A stretch of 64,000 bases of DNA, taken from Pseudooceanicola sp. (lineage in GTDB: Bacteria; Pseudomonadota; Alphaproteobacteria; Rhodobacterales; Rhodobacteraceae). Below, one piece after another: positions 1 through 9,452 of this stretch; the stretch's first letter is position 1, and each line of letters starts with the position of its first letter. The translations under genes were made by a program, and so were the position numbers. The notes below the pieces were generated by a model. The model ran no database searches. It saw only the letters and a list, made by a program, of their open reading frames with translations, and was not told where the DNA came from. The stretch is taken from positions 1 to 64,000 of the forward strand of contig NZ_JARGNH010000016.1 of the NCBI RefSeq assembly GCF_029213205.1. Reading direction: 5' to 3'.

Positions 1-223
1 GCAGATACCAGCTTGAATCATGCCTGCGCGGCGATGCGAATCCCATTTGGCAACACGGCCCAGTGGCGTCCTAATCATCTCATGCGCCGCGCTTGTTTGC
101 TGCGTTTGATACATAAGGCCGAAAATATCCCCGCCGGAGGCCACCGGTGGACCGGCCTCGATGGCCCGGACGCCGATTCCGCGCGCGACGGCCAAAGCCG
201 ACGCAATTCTTGTCAGAAGCGCC
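1..223. other. Intergenic left edge with one repeat copy
   Basis: No convincing gene is visible here. The only recognisable structure is a copy of the dispersed intergenic repeat at 122-142 (core AAAATATCCCCGCCGGAGG), close to the 3' end of the minus-strand unit that ends at 224. Short open frames on the plus strand are read-through of the opposite strand. Confidence 0.5.
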
Positions 224-811
224 TCAGCCCACGTCGGTCTTGCCGCGGCGATCGGCGCGCAGCGCGGCATAGAGCACATGGGTGCGCCAGCGCCCGTTGA
301 TCTGCAGATAGCTCTGCGCCACGCCTTCGTATTTAAAGCCGCAATGTTCCAGCAAGGCCCGCGACGGCACGTTTTCCGGCAGGCAGGCAGCCTCGATCCG
401 GCTCAGATCCATTCGCTGAAAGGCGTGATGCACCACCGCAGTGATCGCCTCGCGCATATAGCCCTGGCGGGCAAAGCTTTCGCCGATCCAATAGCCGAGG
501 GTCCCCGCCTGCGCCGGGCCGCGGCGGATATTGTCCAGGGTGATCGCGCCGAGCAATTGCTCATCCTCGCGGCGGCACAGGAACAGCGGCACCGCAGTGC
601 CGCCGGTGACCGAACGCTGCGCCCAATAGACTCGGTTGGTAAAGGATTTGCGGCCCAGGTGGTCGGTGGCCCAGATCGGCTCCCAGGGTTCCAGGAATCC
701 CCGGCTCTCCCGTCGCAGCGCCGCCCAGGGCCGCCAATCGGCATGAATCGGTGGGCGCAGCACCATGCGATCGGTGTCGATCCGCATCTTGCGCCGCGGC
801 CGCAACATCAT
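224..811 (-). CDS. GNAT family N-acetyltransferase (RimJ/RimL-like)
   Basis: 195 residues, the usual size for a RimJ/RimL-type acetyl-CoA-dependent N-acetyltransferase. The start has the 'RMVLRPP' strand typical of this subfamily. The central LGYWIGESFARQGYMREA segment matches the acetyl-CoA-binding motif A (R/Q-x-x-G-x-A/G), and a later stretch reads N-x-x-S-R-A-L-L-E-x-x-G-F, the usual motif B. Its start overlaps the stop of the M16 protease gene by 4 bases, so it is the last gene of the cta-thrC unit and probably translationally coupled. The acceptor (a ribosomal protein N-terminus or a small molecule) cannot be read from sequence. Confidence 0.85.
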   Translation of the reverse strand: MMLRPRRKMRIDTDRMVLRPPIHADWRPWAALRRESRGFLEPWEPIWATDHLGRKSFTNRVYWAQRSVTGGTAVPLFLCRREDEQLLGAITLDNIRRGPAQAGTLGYWIGESFARQGYMREAITAVVHHAFQRMDLSRIEAACLPENVPSRALLEHCGFKYEGVAQSYLQINGRWRTHVLYAALRADRRGKTDVG

Positions 812-2070
812 GCGGCGCGCCTTGCCTGCAACGCCTCCAGCCCGAGCGCATCGCCCTTCGGACCGTAGAGGGCCAGCGCCACCGACGCGTCGCTCACCAG
901 GGCTTGCCCGTAGCGGCGGATGTCGGCGGTGGTGACCGCGTCGATCTTGTCCACCACCTCATCCAGCCCCGGCACCCGGTCCCAGATCTGCAGCATGCGG
1001 GCCAACCGTTCCGCCCGGCTCGAGGGACCTTCCAGCCCCATCAGCAGCCCGGCCTTCATCTGCGCCCGGGCACGGGCGACCTCCTGATCGCTCATATCCT
1101 CGGCGGCGCGCTTCATCTCGTCCACCGTCAGCTCGGCCAGGCCCTTGACCTGATCCGCACCGGTGCCGGCATAGATCGTGGTCATCCCGGTGTCGGAATA
1201 GGCCCCGGCCTGGGCATAGATCGTGTAGCACAGCCCCAGTTTTTCGCGGATTTCCTGAAACAGCCGCGAGGACATGCCGCCACCCAGGGCCGTGGCATAG
1301 ATCTGCGCCGCATAGGCATCGGGGTCGCGGTAATCCGGGCTTTCAAAGGCCAGCGCAAAATGCGCCTGCTCCAGCTTCTTGATCTTGCGCATTTCGCCGC
1401 CGCGAAACCGCGCCGGGGTCACCGCCACCTGTGGCTGTGCCGCCATATCGCCGAACAGGCCCTCCGCCAGATCGACTATCGCCGCGTGATCGACCGCCCC
1501 CGCCGCCGAAAGGATCATCTGCCCGGGCCCGTAATTCTGCGCCACGAAATCCGACAGATCGGCGCGGGCAAAGCCGCGCACCCGCTCGGCCGGGCCCAGA
1601 ATGCTGCGCCCCAGCGGTTGATCCGGATAGGCCTGTTCCTGCAGCCAGTCAAAGATCACGTCGTCCGGCGTGTCCAGCGCCTGGCCGATCTCGGACAGGA
1701 TCACACCGCGCTCGATCTCGATCTCGCTGGCCTCAAAGGTCGGATTGCGCAGGATATCGGCAATCACATCCATCGCCAGCGGCACATCGGCGGCCAGAAC
1801 CCGCGCGTAATAGGCCGTCACCTCGCGTGAGGTATAGGCGTTGATATAGCCGCCGACATCCTCGACCGCCTCGGCAATTTCCAGCGCCGACCGGGTCGCA
1901 GTGCCCTTGAAGGCCATATGTTCGAGGAAATGCGCAATGCCGTTCTGCGCCTTGGTCTCGTTGCGCCCGCCGGCCGCCACCCAGATGCCCACCGCCGCCG
2001 ATTGCAGCCCGGGCATCGCTTCGGTGACGATACGGAAACCATTGGAAAGCGTGTGATATTCAGTGGTCAA
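808..2070 (-). CDS. M16 family zinc metallopeptidase (processing-peptidase type)
   Basis: 420 residues, the length of bacterial homologues of mitochondrial processing peptidase beta (pitrilysin clan). The inverted zinc motif HFLEH is at residues 47-51 and the third ligand is Glu127 in RGVILSEIGQ, 76 residues later as in active family members. It is therefore the catalytic type, not the inactive partner. A glycine-rich segment (GGGMSSRLFQEIREKLG) follows in the second half. No signal peptide is seen. It overlaps thrC upstream and the GNAT gene downstream by 4 bases each. A thrC-M16 pairing is common in Rhodobacterales as I recall. The substrate is unknown. Confidence 0.92.
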   Translation of the reverse strand: MTTEYHTLSNGFRIVTEAMPGLQSAAVGIWVAAGGRNETKAQNGIAHFLEHMAFKGTATRSALEIAEAVEDVGGYINAYTSREVTAYYARVLAADVPLAMDVIADILRNPTFEASEIEIERGVILSEIGQALDTPDDVIFDWLQEQAYPDQPLGRSILGPAERVRGFARADLSDFVAQNYGPGQMILSAAGAVDHAAIVDLAEGLFGDMAAQPQVAVTPARFRGGEMRKIKKLEQAHFALAFESPDYRDPDAYAAQIYATALGGGMSSRLFQEIREKLGLCYTIYAQAGAYSDTGMTTIYAGTGADQVKGLAELTVDEMKRAAEDMSDQEVARARAQMKAGLLMGLEGPSSRAERLARMLQIWDRVPGLDEVVDKIDAVTTADIRRYGQALVSDASVALALYGPKGDALGLEALQARRAA

Positions 2071-3455
2071 TGTGAGCGCCGTTCTCGGATCAGGGATTGC
2101 AGGGCTGACAGGTCATTGCTGGCCCGGGTCACCCGCTCTGGTCGGTCATACAGGTTTGCCATGAACCGGGGAAGCCCCGGGCGCTGGCCAGTTGCCGCTT
2201 CGACCGCATCGGGGAATTTCGCCGGATGGGCGGTGGCCAGGGTGATCATCGGCACCGCCGGATCGCGCTGTTCCTCGGCCACTTTCACCGCCACCGCGCT
2301 GTGCGGGCAGAGCAATTCTCCGGTCGCCTCCAGGGTGCGGGCGATGGTGGCGGCGGTTTCCGCCTCCGAGGCGCGGCCGCTGTCGAAATGCTCGCGCAGC
2401 GCCTGCAGCGCACCCTGGCTGACGGTAAACCCGCCACCAGCCAGCTCCTGCATCAACTGCGCCACCGCGCCGCCATCGCGGTCATAGGCGTCAAACAACG
2501 CCCGCTCGAAATTCGAGCTGACCTGAATATCCATCGACGGGCTGATCGAGGGCACCACCTGGTCGGTCAGGTAGGCGCCGCCGGTCAGACAGCGGTGCAA
2601 TATGTCATTCTGGTTGGTGGCGATCACCAGCCGGTCGATCGGCAGCCCCATCCGCTTGGCGATATAGCCCGCAAAGACGTCGCCGAAATTGCCGGTTGGC
2701 ACGGTAAAGCTCACCTTGCGATGCGGCGCGCCCAGGCTGACGGCGGCGGTGAAGTAATAGACCACCTGCGCCAGAACCCGCGCCCAGTTGATCGAATTGA
2801 CCCCGGCCAGCCCGACCTCGTCGCGAAAGGCATGATCGTTGAACATATCCTTCAGCCGCGCCTGGCAATCGTCGAAATTGCCGTCCAGCGCGATGGCATG
2901 GACATTTGCCGCTGCCGGGGTGGTCATCTGACGGCGCTGGACTTCGCTGACCTTGCCATGCGGATAGAGGATCACCACATCGACATTGTCGAGCCCGGCA
3001 AAGGCCTCGATCGCCGCCGATCCGGTGTCGCCGCTGGTGGCCCCGACGATCGTCACCCTTTGGCCCGACCGCGCCAGCGAAGCACGGAACAGTTGGCCGA
3101 TCAGCTGCATGGCGAAATCCTTGAACGCCAGGGTCGGGCCGTGGAACAGTTCCAGCAGGAAATGATTGGCATCCAGCTGCACCAGCGGCGCCCGGGCGAC
3201 GTGGTCGAACCCGGCATAGGCGGCGGCGATGATCGCCCGAAACTCGGCCGCGTCAAAGGCCTCGCCAATGAATGGCAACATCACCCGAAAGGCGGTCTCT
3301 TCATAGCTCAGCCCGGCCAGGGCGGCGATCGCATCGGCGCTCATCTCTGGGATGGTCTCGGGCACATAGAGCCCGCCGTCACGGGCGAGGCCGGTCAGCA
3401 TCGCCTGTTCGAAACCCAACGTCGGCGCCTGGCCACGGGTGGAGATATAATTCAC
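2067..3455 (-). CDS. thrC: Threonine synthase
   Basis: 462 residues, the length of the long form of threonine synthase, which converts O-phosphohomoserine to threonine with pyridoxal phosphate. The PLP lysine is Lys112 in the motif PTLAFKDFAMQ. The N-terminus (YISTRGQAPTLGFEQAML) is typical, and a phosphate-binding loop reads ATSGDTGSAA. The gene overlaps SURF1 upstream and the M16 protease downstream by 4 bases, so it is translated from the cta message. No threonine-type leader peptide or attenuator is seen before it. Confidence 0.96.
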   Translation of the reverse strand: MNYISTRGQAPTLGFEQAMLTGLARDGGLYVPETIPEMSADAIAALAGLSYEETAFRVMLPFIGEAFDAAEFRAIIAAAYAGFDHVARAPLVQLDANHFLLELFHGPTLAFKDFAMQLIGQLFRASLARSGQRVTIVGATSGDTGSAAIEAFAGLDNVDVVILYPHGKVSEVQRRQMTTPAAANVHAIALDGNFDDCQARLKDMFNDHAFRDEVGLAGVNSINWARVLAQVVYYFTAAVSLGAPHRKVSFTVPTGNFGDVFAGYIAKRMGLPIDRLVIATNQNDILHRCLTGGAYLTDQVVPSISPSMDIQVSSNFERALFDAYDRDGGAVAQLMQELAGGGFTVSQGALQALREHFDSGRASEAETAATIARTLEATGELLCPHSAVAVKVAEEQRDPAVPMITLATAHPAKFPDAVEAATGQRPGLPRFMANLYDRPERVTRASNDLSALQSLIRERRSH

Positions 3456-4129
3456 GGTCGTCCCTCACTCACTTTGCGCATCCGATAGACCAGAAAACCG
3501 GTCATCGCCAGCCAGATCGCGGCGAGGGAAAACCAGGTGATGGCATATTGCAGGTGATCATTGGCGATGCCCTCGATCCCGACCGGCAGCGGTGTCACCC
3601 CCGGCAGATCGACTCCGCTGCGCAGCACGATCAGCACCGGCGCGCTGTCCAGATGCGCGGCCAGGCTGCTCACCTCGCGGGCGAACCACAGGCCTTTGGC
3701 GGGATCGGGCTCCGGGGTAAAGCTGTCCACCTCATCCGGCCAATGCAGATTGCCAATCAGCTCTACCTGGCCTTGTGGCATCACCGGCACCGCTTGGGCG
3801 ACCGGCAGAAACCCCAGATCCAGCAGCACCCGGCGCCCGTCGGTGGTGAAGGGCACGATCAGGCGATACCCGGCGCCGACAGTCTTGCGGCTGGCCAGCA
3901 CCCGGATCACCCCGGTGCCGATCTCGCCACGCGCCCGCACTGGCAGATACCGGTTCAGCTGCGGATCCGGCACGGTCGGCAGCGGCACCGGTTCGGCGGC
4001 AATATGGGCCGCGATATCGTCCAGCACACCCTCTTTCCAGGCCAGCCGCTGTACCTGCCAGAATCCCAGGCCCAGCAGCACCGCAACGCCGCCCAGCCCA
4101 ATCACCGCAACCATCAAAATGCCGCGCAC
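3452..4129 (-). CDS. SURF1 family cytochrome oxidase assembly protein
   Basis: 225 residues. SURF1 (Shy1) proteins help insert heme a into subunit I of aa3-type cytochrome oxidase. The expected two-helix plan is visible: an N-terminal membrane segment (about residues 4-24, followed by FWQVQRLAWKEGVL), a periplasmic domain, and a C-terminal membrane segment (about 198-216) preceded by the family signature NDHLQYAITWF. It lies 113 bases downstream of ctaE, with a copy of the dispersed repeat in between, and its stop overlaps the thrC start. Its place in the cta operon supports the call. Confidence 0.92.
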   Translation of the reverse strand: MRGILMVAVIGLGGVAVLLGLGFWQVQRLAWKEGVLDDIAAHIAAEPVPLPTVPDPQLNRYLPVRARGEIGTGVIRVLASRKTVGAGYRLIVPFTTDGRRVLLDLGFLPVAQAVPVMPQGQVELIGNLHWPDEVDSFTPEPDPAKGLWFAREVSSLAAHLDSAPVLIVLRSGVDLPGVTPLPVGIEGIANDHLQYAITWFSLAAIWLAMTGFLVYRMRKVSEGRP

Positions 4130-4175
4130 TTTGCCACCCTCAATAGCCGGAGGCGCGAAGAACCCCCCGCGCCCC

Positions 4176-4208
4176 CTTCATCTTGCTCAAAATATTCCCG
4201 CCGGAGGC
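4176..4208 (+). repeat. Dispersed intergenic repeat, copy 2
   Basis: CTTCATCTTGCTCAAAATAT followed by TCCCGCCGGAGGC. It is nearly identical to the copy at 16656-16688 and related to those at 122, 44431 (inverted), 54584 and 61018. It sits in the only sizeable gap of the minus-strand cta unit, between ctaE and SURF1. Confidence 0.8.
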
Positions 4209-4241
4209 AACGCCGCGGCAGCGGCGTCCCCTGAAGCGGCT

Positions 4242-5042
4242 TTAGCCGCCCCAGACATAGACCGCGGCGAACAGGAACAGCCAGACCACGTCGACGAAGT
4301 GCCAATACCAGGCCGCCATCTCGAAACCGGCATGGTTTTCCGGGGTGAAATGCCCGGCATAGACCCGCAGCAGGCAGACGAACAAAAAGATCGTCCCGAT
4401 CAACACGTGAAAGCCGTGGAACCCGGTCGCCATAAAGAAGGTCGCGCCGTAGATGTTCCCGGCAAAGCCAAAGGCGGCGTGGCTGTATTCATAGATTTGG
4501 AACACGGAGAACAGCGCGCCCAGTACAATCGCCAGGATCAGACCCCATTTGATGTCTTCGCGGTTGTCCTCATGCACCAGCGCATGGTGCGCCCAGGTTG
4601 CGGCGGCACCGGAGCACAGCAGGATCAGCGTGTTGATCAGCGGCAGGTGCCAGGCGTCGAAGGTTTCGATTCCCGCCGGCGGCCATTGTCCGTCGATCAT
4701 CGGGCTCTCTGGCCCCATCGGATAGATCGCGTGTTTGAAAAAGGTCCAGAACCACGCCGAAAAGAACATGACCTCTGACATGATAAACAGGATGAACCCG
4801 TATTTCAGGCCCAGCCGCACCACCGGGGTGTGGTCGCCTGCCTTGTTCTCGGCAACCGTTTCTGACCACCAGGCGAACATGACATAGAGCACCATCGCAA
4901 AGCCGATGAGCAGCATCCAGGGTCCGCTGTCGTGGAAGAACAGCACCGCCCCGAAAAGCATGATGAACGCCGAAATCGCCCCGAGGAGCGGTTGGATCGA
5001 CGGGGTAAGGATGTGATAATCGTGGTTCTTTTCGTGCGCCAT
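4242..5042 (-). CDS. ctaE: Cytochrome c oxidase subunit III
   Basis: 266 residues, normal length for aa3-oxidase subunit III, an integral membrane subunit with seven helices. The opening [18 protein letters not shown] is characteristic of alphaproteobacterial CtaE. Conserved stretches include [19 protein letters not shown] and the C-terminal [21 protein letters not shown]. Its start is 22 bases after the ctaG stop, within the ctaC-B-G-E operon. Subunit I (ctaD) is not in the window, which is usual in Rhodobacteraceae where ctaD is unlinked. Confidence 0.97.
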   Translation of the reverse strand: MAHEKNHDYHILTPSIQPLLGAISAFIMLFGAVLFFHDSGPWMLLIGFAMVLYVMFAWWSETVAENKAGDHTPVVRLGLKYGFILFIMSEVMFFSAWFWTFFKHAIYPMGPESPMIDGQWPPAGIETFDAWHLPLINTLILLCSGAAATWAHHALVHEDNREDIKWGLILAIVLGALFSVFQIYEYSHAAFGFAGNIYGATFFMATGFHGFHVLIGTIFLFVCLLRVYAGHFTPENHAGFEMAAWYWHFVDVVWLFLFAAVYVWGG

Positions 5043-5064
5043 TTCGGTCCCTCGTTGGAGCCTC

Positions 5065-5643
5065 TTAGTTCAATGCCGGCCGGTCCGATGTGTCCGGCGC
5101 AGCGGCCGAACCCTCGGGCAGATCGGTTTGGTAGAATGTATACGACAGGGTGATGCGATGAACATATTTCGCGTCCCGGTCGGTGACGATTTCCGGATCG
5201 ACATAAAAGGTCACCGGCATCTCGACCCGCTCATGCGGTTGCAACACCTGCTCGGTGAAGCAAAAGCAGTCGATCTTGGTAAAAAAATTCCCGGCCTCGT
5301 ATGGCGCGACATTGTAGCTGGCCGACCCGGCGACCACCTGGTCGGTGGGATTGTAGGCCTCGTAGAACGCCAGCCCGGTCTCGCCGATCCGCAGCACCAT
5401 ATCGCGCTGAACCGGCTTGAACTGCCAGGGCATACCGGGGGCGGTATTGGCGTCAAAGCGGATCTTGATGGTTTGATCCAGGATCACGTCGCTGCCCGCA
5501 TCGGCGGTGTTGGTGATGCCACCAAACCCGGTCACCCGGCAGAACCAGTTGTAAAACGGCACCGAAGCCCAGGCCAGCGCGCCCATGATCACCACCGTGC
5601 CGACGGTCGCCAGCACTGTCTTGGTGGTGCCTTGCATCGCCAT
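5065..5643 (-). CDS. ctaG: Cytochrome c oxidase assembly protein CtaG (Cox11)
   Basis: 192 residues. CtaG/Cox11 is a membrane-anchored copper chaperone that delivers copper to the CuB site of subunit I. A single N-terminal membrane helix (about residues 8-28) is followed by [15 protein letters not shown]. The copper-binding pair is in [10 protein letters not shown] (Cys-x-Cys). The C-terminal part reads [11 protein letters not shown], a family hallmark. Its first base overlaps the stop of the small CoxF-like gene, so translation is likely coupled. Confidence 0.96.
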   Translation of the reverse strand: MAMQGTTKTVLATVGTVVIMGALAWASVPFYNWFCRVTGFGGITNTADAGSDVILDQTIKIRFDANTAPGMPWQFKPVQRDMVLRIGETGLAFYEAYNPTDQVVAGSASYNVAPYEAGNFFTKIDCFCFTEQVLQPHERVEMPVTFYVDPEIVTDRDAKYVHRITLSYTFYQTDLPEGSAAAPDTSDRPALN

Positions 5644-5810
5644 TACTTGTCCCCTCCGGCGGCTTTGGGCGCATTCGAAAAATCGGTGCGCGCAACCTTG
5701 ACCATGGTCAGGCCGAACACCATCGCCACGAAAGCGGCCAGCACCAGGCCAAGGCCCAAGTTGCGGCCGCGGCGGCGCTTGTGCAGTTCATGTTCGACTT
5801 GAATTGCCAT
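5643..5810 (-). CDS. Small membrane protein between ctaB and ctaG (CoxF-like)
   Basis: A 55-residue frame beginning [17 protein letters not shown], then one hydrophobic helix (about residues 18-39) and a short polar tail ending KAAGGDK. The ATG overlaps the ctaB stop and the TAA overlaps the ctaG start by one base, so it fits exactly into the operon with coupled translation on both sides. Small single-helix proteins are often found here in alphaproteobacterial cox operons and are often named CoxF. The role in oxidase assembly is inferred from position. It is easily missed because of its size. Confidence 0.82.
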   Translation of the reverse strand: MAIQVEHELHKRRRGRNLGLGLVLAAFVAMVFGLTMVKVARTDFSNAPKAAGGDK

Positions 5811-6748
5811 CACCAGCCCCCCAGTCCCCAGGGCCGCAACGCGGCCTCGGCCAGAATCGCCCCGAAGTGCAGGAACAGATAGAGTAGAGACAGCGCGAAA
5901 AAGCGTTTCTCGACCCGATATTTATCGGCCACGGCGTGGGTTTCGTCGCGGCGCAGGATATCGACCGCGCCTTTGACAAACGCCAGGTTCAGCAGCACCG
6001 ATACGGCCAGATAGATCGGCCCGCTAATCGCGGTGAACCCGGTGCCGATCGCCAGCGGCGCCAGGATCAGCGTGTAGACCAGAATGTGCCGCCGGGTGGC
6101 GCGGCGGCCGTGGGTCACGGTCAGCATCGGCACGCCCGCGGCCTCATAATCGGAATTCATGAACAGCGCCAGCGCCCAGAAATGCGGCGGAGTCCACATG
6201 AAGATCAGCGCGAACATCAGCACCGATTCCACCGACACGCCACCGGTCGCCACCGCCCAGCCGATCATCGGCGGGAAGGCGCCCGCGGCACCACCGATCA
6301 CGATGTTCTGCGGCGTCCAGCGTTTCAGCCACATCGTATAGACGACCGCGTAAAAGAAGATGGTAAAGGCCAGCAGCCCCGCCGCCAGCCAATTCGCCGC
6401 CAGCCCCAGCATCACCACCGCAAAACCCGACAGCGTCAGCCCCAGCGCCAGCGCATCGCCCCGGCTGACCTTGCCCGCCGGGATCGGCCGCCGCGCGGTG
6501 CGCTTCATTACCGCGTCGATGTCGTGGTCATACCACATGTTCAGCGCGCCCGAGGCGCCGCCGCCCACCGCAATGAACAGCACCGAACAGAAGGCGACGA
6601 AAGGATGCACCGGCACCGGCGCGGCCAACAGGCCAACCGCCGCCGTGAACACGACAAGCGACATCACCCGCGGCTTGAGCAGGGCGAGGAAATCGCCGAA
6701 CTCCGCCTCGAGCGGGTCTGTCTCTGTGTTGATGCTTGCGTCGCTCAT
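5810..6748 (-). CDS. ctaB: Protoheme IX farnesyltransferase (heme O synthase)
   Basis: 312 residues, an integral membrane prenyltransferase of the UbiA family that adds a farnesyl group to heme B to make heme O, the precursor of heme A. The first aspartate-rich motif is [19 protein letters not shown], the diagnostic N-x-x-x-D-x-x-x-D signature. About nine hydrophobic helices are visible and [12 protein letters not shown] lies at the start of the first. It sits between ctaC (70 bases upstream) and the small CoxF-like gene (1-base overlap). Confidence 0.97.
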   Translation of the reverse strand: MSDASINTETDPLEAEFGDFLALLKPRVMSLVVFTAAVGLLAAPVPVHPFVAFCSVLFIAVGGGASGALNMWYDHDIDAVMKRTARRPIPAGKVSRGDALALGLTLSGFAVVMLGLAANWLAAGLLAFTIFFYAVVYTMWLKRWTPQNIVIGGAAGAFPPMIGWAVATGGVSVESVLMFALIFMWTPPHFWALALFMNSDYEAAGVPMLTVTHGRRATRRHILVYTLILAPLAIGTGFTAISGPIYLAVSVLLNLAFVKGAVDILRRDETHAVADKYRVEKRFFALSLLYLFLHFGAILAEAALRPWGLGGW

Positions 6749-6818
6749 CTCTGATGGCCTTTCGGGCGCCGCGCCACTTTTGATGGAGCGGGCCGGATCA
6801 TTGCTTCACCGCCCGAAA

Positions 6819-7712
6819 TCAGAGGGCGTTTACATCGACATATTCGCCGGCGGCCTGAGTGGCAGCGATCCAGGCGTCATACCGCGCCTGCGACACCACT
6901 TTGACCGCGATCGGCATATAGGCATGGTCCTTGCCGCAAAGCTCGGAACATTGGCCAAAGAACACGCCTTCAACCTCGGGCTTGAACCACAGCTGGGCAA
7001 TCCGCCCCGGCACCGCGTCCTGTTTCACCCCAAAGGCGGGCACCGTCCAGGAATGGATCACATCGCTGCCGGTCACATCCATGACGATGACCTTGTTCAC
7101 GGGCACCACCACCGCATTGTCGACGGCCAGCAGGAATTCATCATCCCTGTAGCCGGATTTGATCAGCTTGGCCTTCATCGCGTCGGATAGGATATAGGCC
7201 TCGGCGCCCGCCGTGTCGTCTTCGGCGGTCATCGTGGCGGGCTGGCCGATCATGTAGCTGTCAAAGGTCACATCGTCGAAATCGGTGTATTCATAGCTCC
7301 AATACCATTGGTTGCCGGTCACCTTGATGGTGATGTCACCCTCCGGAATTTCCTGCTGCTTGAACAGGACCGGCAGCGAAAACACCCCGATAACGACCAG
7401 GATCATCACCGGGAGAATCGTCCAAACCACCTCGACCGGGGTGTTGTGGGTGAATTTCGCCGGCTTCGGGTTGAACCGGCTGTTATAGCGCAGGATCACC
7501 ACGAACAGCAGCGCGACCACGAGTAACACGATCGCCGAGATGATGACCAAGATCATCCCGTCCAGCCATTGCTGGTCGCGCGCCAGTTCTGTGGCTGCGG
7601 TTTGAAAGCCTAAGCCGCCACTGTGCGGTTTTCCGATGACGCTTCCGTCTTGCGCTGCCGCGGGCAGAGCGGTTGCCGCCAGAAGGGCGAAGAGGCTGGT
7701 AAATGTTCGCAT
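6819..7712 (-). CDS. ctaC: Cytochrome c oxidase subunit II
   Basis: 297 residues if translation starts at the ATG giving [20 protein letters not shown], a clear signal peptide; a longer upstream open frame lacks this logic. Two membrane helices follow (about 50-75 and 90-115). The periplasmic cupredoxin domain has the CuA site: [12 protein letters not shown] with Cys255, Cys259, His263 and Met266. The aromatic patch QWYWSYEY lies before it. Subunit II takes electrons from cytochrome c. It is the first gene of the minus-strand operon, divergent from tldD. Confidence 0.96.
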   Translation of the reverse strand: MRTFTSLFALLAATALPAAAQDGSVIGKPHSGGLGFQTAATELARDQQWLDGMILVIISAIVLLVVALLFVVILRYNSRFNPKPAKFTHNTPVEVVWTILPVMILVVIGVFSLPVLFKQQEIPEGDITIKVTGNQWYWSYEYTDFDDVTFDSYMIGQPATMTAEDDTAGAEAYILSDAMKAKLIKSGYRDDEFLLAVDNAVVVPVNKVIVMDVTGSDVIHSWTVPAFGVKQDAVPGRIAQLWFKPEVEGVFFGQCSELCGKDHAYMPIAVKVVSQARYDAWIAATQAAGEYVDVNAL

Positions 7713-7889
7713 TATGCACCCTGATGATTGAGCGTTCCGCCGCGGTTCGGCCCATATTGGCCCGCGCCACGTTGTTTGTCGCAGCTTAAAACCATATTCT
7801 GACACGAACGACAACAATTGCGCTTGCGGCAAACGGACGCTTTTCTTGATCTGGATCAAATGCCGCGGTCGCGAAGCAGAGGTTTCAGC

Positions 7890-9311
7890 ATGTCCAACAC
7901 CCCTTTTCGCCCATTTGACACCGCCCTGGACGAGGATCGGGCCCTGGCCCATCTGCGCACCGCTGTGGCCGGGGCCGATGATGGCGAGCTGTTTCTGGAA
8001 CGCCGCCGCTCCGAAGTTCTGGTGTTTGACGATGGCCGGATCAAGACCGCCAGCTATGACGCGTCCGAGGGATTCGGCCTGCGCGCGGTGCAGGGCGAGG
8101 TGGCAGGCTATGCCCATGCCACCGAAATCAGCGAAAGCGCGCTGAAACGCGCAGTGGAAGTCACCCGGCTTGCGGTGGGCGATGGCGGCGGCAGCCTGGC
8201 GCCGCCGCCGCGCGCCACCAATCGCCGCCTTTATGCGGATCTCGACCCGATCTCTGGCGCTGAATTTCCGGTCAAGGTCGAGACCCTGCGTGAGATCGAT
8301 GCCTTTGCCCGCGATCTGGACCCGCGCATCGTGCAGGTTTCAGCGACCATCGCCGCCTCTTGCCAAGAGGTCGAGATTCTGCGCCCCGAAGGCCTTAGGG
8401 TGCGCGATGTGCGACCGATGACCCGGGTCAATGTCTCGGTCATCGTCGAACAGAACGGGCGCCGAGAATCCGGTTCTGCCGGCGGCGGTGGCCGGGTTGG
8501 CCTCGACGGGCTGCTCGACCCCACCGATTGGCAGGCCAAGGCGCGCGAGGCGCTGCGGGTGGCGCTGGTCAACCTCGATGCCGAATCCGCCCCCGCCGGG
8601 GTGATGGATGTTGTGCTCGGCCCCGGCTGGCCCGGCATTCTGTTGCACGAGGCGATCGGTCACGGGCTGGAGGGCGATTTCAACCGCAAGCAAACCTCGG
8701 CTTTTGCCGGGCTGCTGGGCCAGCGAATCGCCGCGCCCGGGGTCACGGTGCTGGATGATGGCACCATCCCGGACCGGCGCGGGTCGATCACCGTCGATGA
8801 CGAGGGCACGCCGAGCGGCAAGAATGTGCTGATCGAGGATGGAATCCTGGTCGGGTTCATGCAGGACCGGCAGAACGCCCGGCTGATGGGCGTGGAGCCA
8901 ACCGGCAACGGGCGCCGCGAAAGCTATGCCCATGCGCCGATGCCGCGAATGACCAACACCTATATGCTGGGCGGCGAGGCCAGCCGCGAAGAGGTGGTGG
9001 GTGAGCTCAAGGATGGTATCTATGCGGTCGGGTTCGGCGGTGGCCAGGTCGATATTACCAACGGCAAATTCGTGTTTTCCTGCACCGAAGCTTACCGCGT
9101 GAAAAACGGCGTCGTCGGCGCCCCGGTCAAGGGGGCCACCCTGATCGGTGACGGTGCCACCGCGCTGAATCGGATCCGGGCGCTCGGCAATGACATGGCG
9201 CTGGATCCGGGCATGGGCAATTGTGGCAAGGCCGGGCAATGGGTCCCCGTCGGGGTCGGCCAGCCAACGGTGCTGATCGGCGGGCTGACGGTGGGTGGAT
9301 CGGCGGTCTGA
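7890..9311 (+). CDS. tldD: Metalloprotease TldD
   Basis: 473 residues with the start at ATG 7890 ([10 protein letters not shown]), which gives the usual length; an in-frame earlier start at 7818 adds 24 atypical residues. The zinc motif HEAIGH (His253, Glu254, His258) is followed by GLEGDFNRK, as in TldD of the TldD/TldE protease. The C-terminus contains [17 protein letters not shown], another conserved family stretch. TldD works with TldE (PmbA) in degrading or maturing peptides such as microcins. No tldE is nearby. It is divergent from ctaC. Confidence 0.95.
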   Translation: MSNTPFRPFDTALDEDRALAHLRTAVAGADDGELFLERRRSEVLVFDDGRIKTASYDASEGFGLRAVQGEVAGYAHATEISESALKRAVEVTRLAVGDGGGSLAPPPRATNRRLYADLDPISGAEFPVKVETLREIDAFARDLDPRIVQVSATIAASCQEVEILRPEGLRVRDVRPMTRVNVSVIVEQNGRRESGSAGGGGRVGLDGLLDPTDWQAKAREALRVALVNLDAESAPAGVMDVVLGPGWPGILLHEAIGHGLEGDFNRKQTSAFAGLLGQRIAAPGVTVLDDGTIPDRRGSITVDDEGTPSGKNVLIEDGILVGFMQDRQNARLMGVEPTGNGRRESYAHAPMPRMTNTYMLGGEASREEVVGELKDGIYAVGFGGGQVDITNGKFVFSCTEAYRVKNGVVGAPVKGATLIGDGATALNRIRALGNDMALDPGMGNCGKAGQWVPVGVGQPTVLIGGLTVGGSAV

Positions 9312-9377
9312 GCCCCGTGGCCTGTCATATGGCCGACTGAAACCGCTGATCCGGGTCGTCTCACAGAATATTCCCAC

Positions 9378-9412
9378 GCGGTTAACCATGCGATTCACGC
9401 TTGGTTAACCGC
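9378..9412. promoter_or_regulatory. Inverted repeat with CtrA-like half-sites upstream of dprA
   Basis: Arms GCGGTTAACCA (9378-9388) and TGGTTAACCGC (9402-9412) are perfect inverted copies. Inner bases GCG/CGC extend the stem around the 5-base loop ATTCA. No T-run follows, so it does not look like a terminator for tldD. The left arm contains TTAACCAT (9382-9389), the half-site I associate with the response regulator CtrA in alphaproteobacteria. It ends 40 bases before the dprA start. CtrA control is inferred. Confidence 0.45.
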
Positions 9413-9452
9413 GCATCGGCTATGCCTGAGTCTGCAAGCAGGCGGAGTCACG

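Noticed and set aside
6819-8117. Longer start for ctaC
   Set aside because: The extra 135 residues overlap the divergent tldD gene and would bury the clear signal peptide that begins at 7712.
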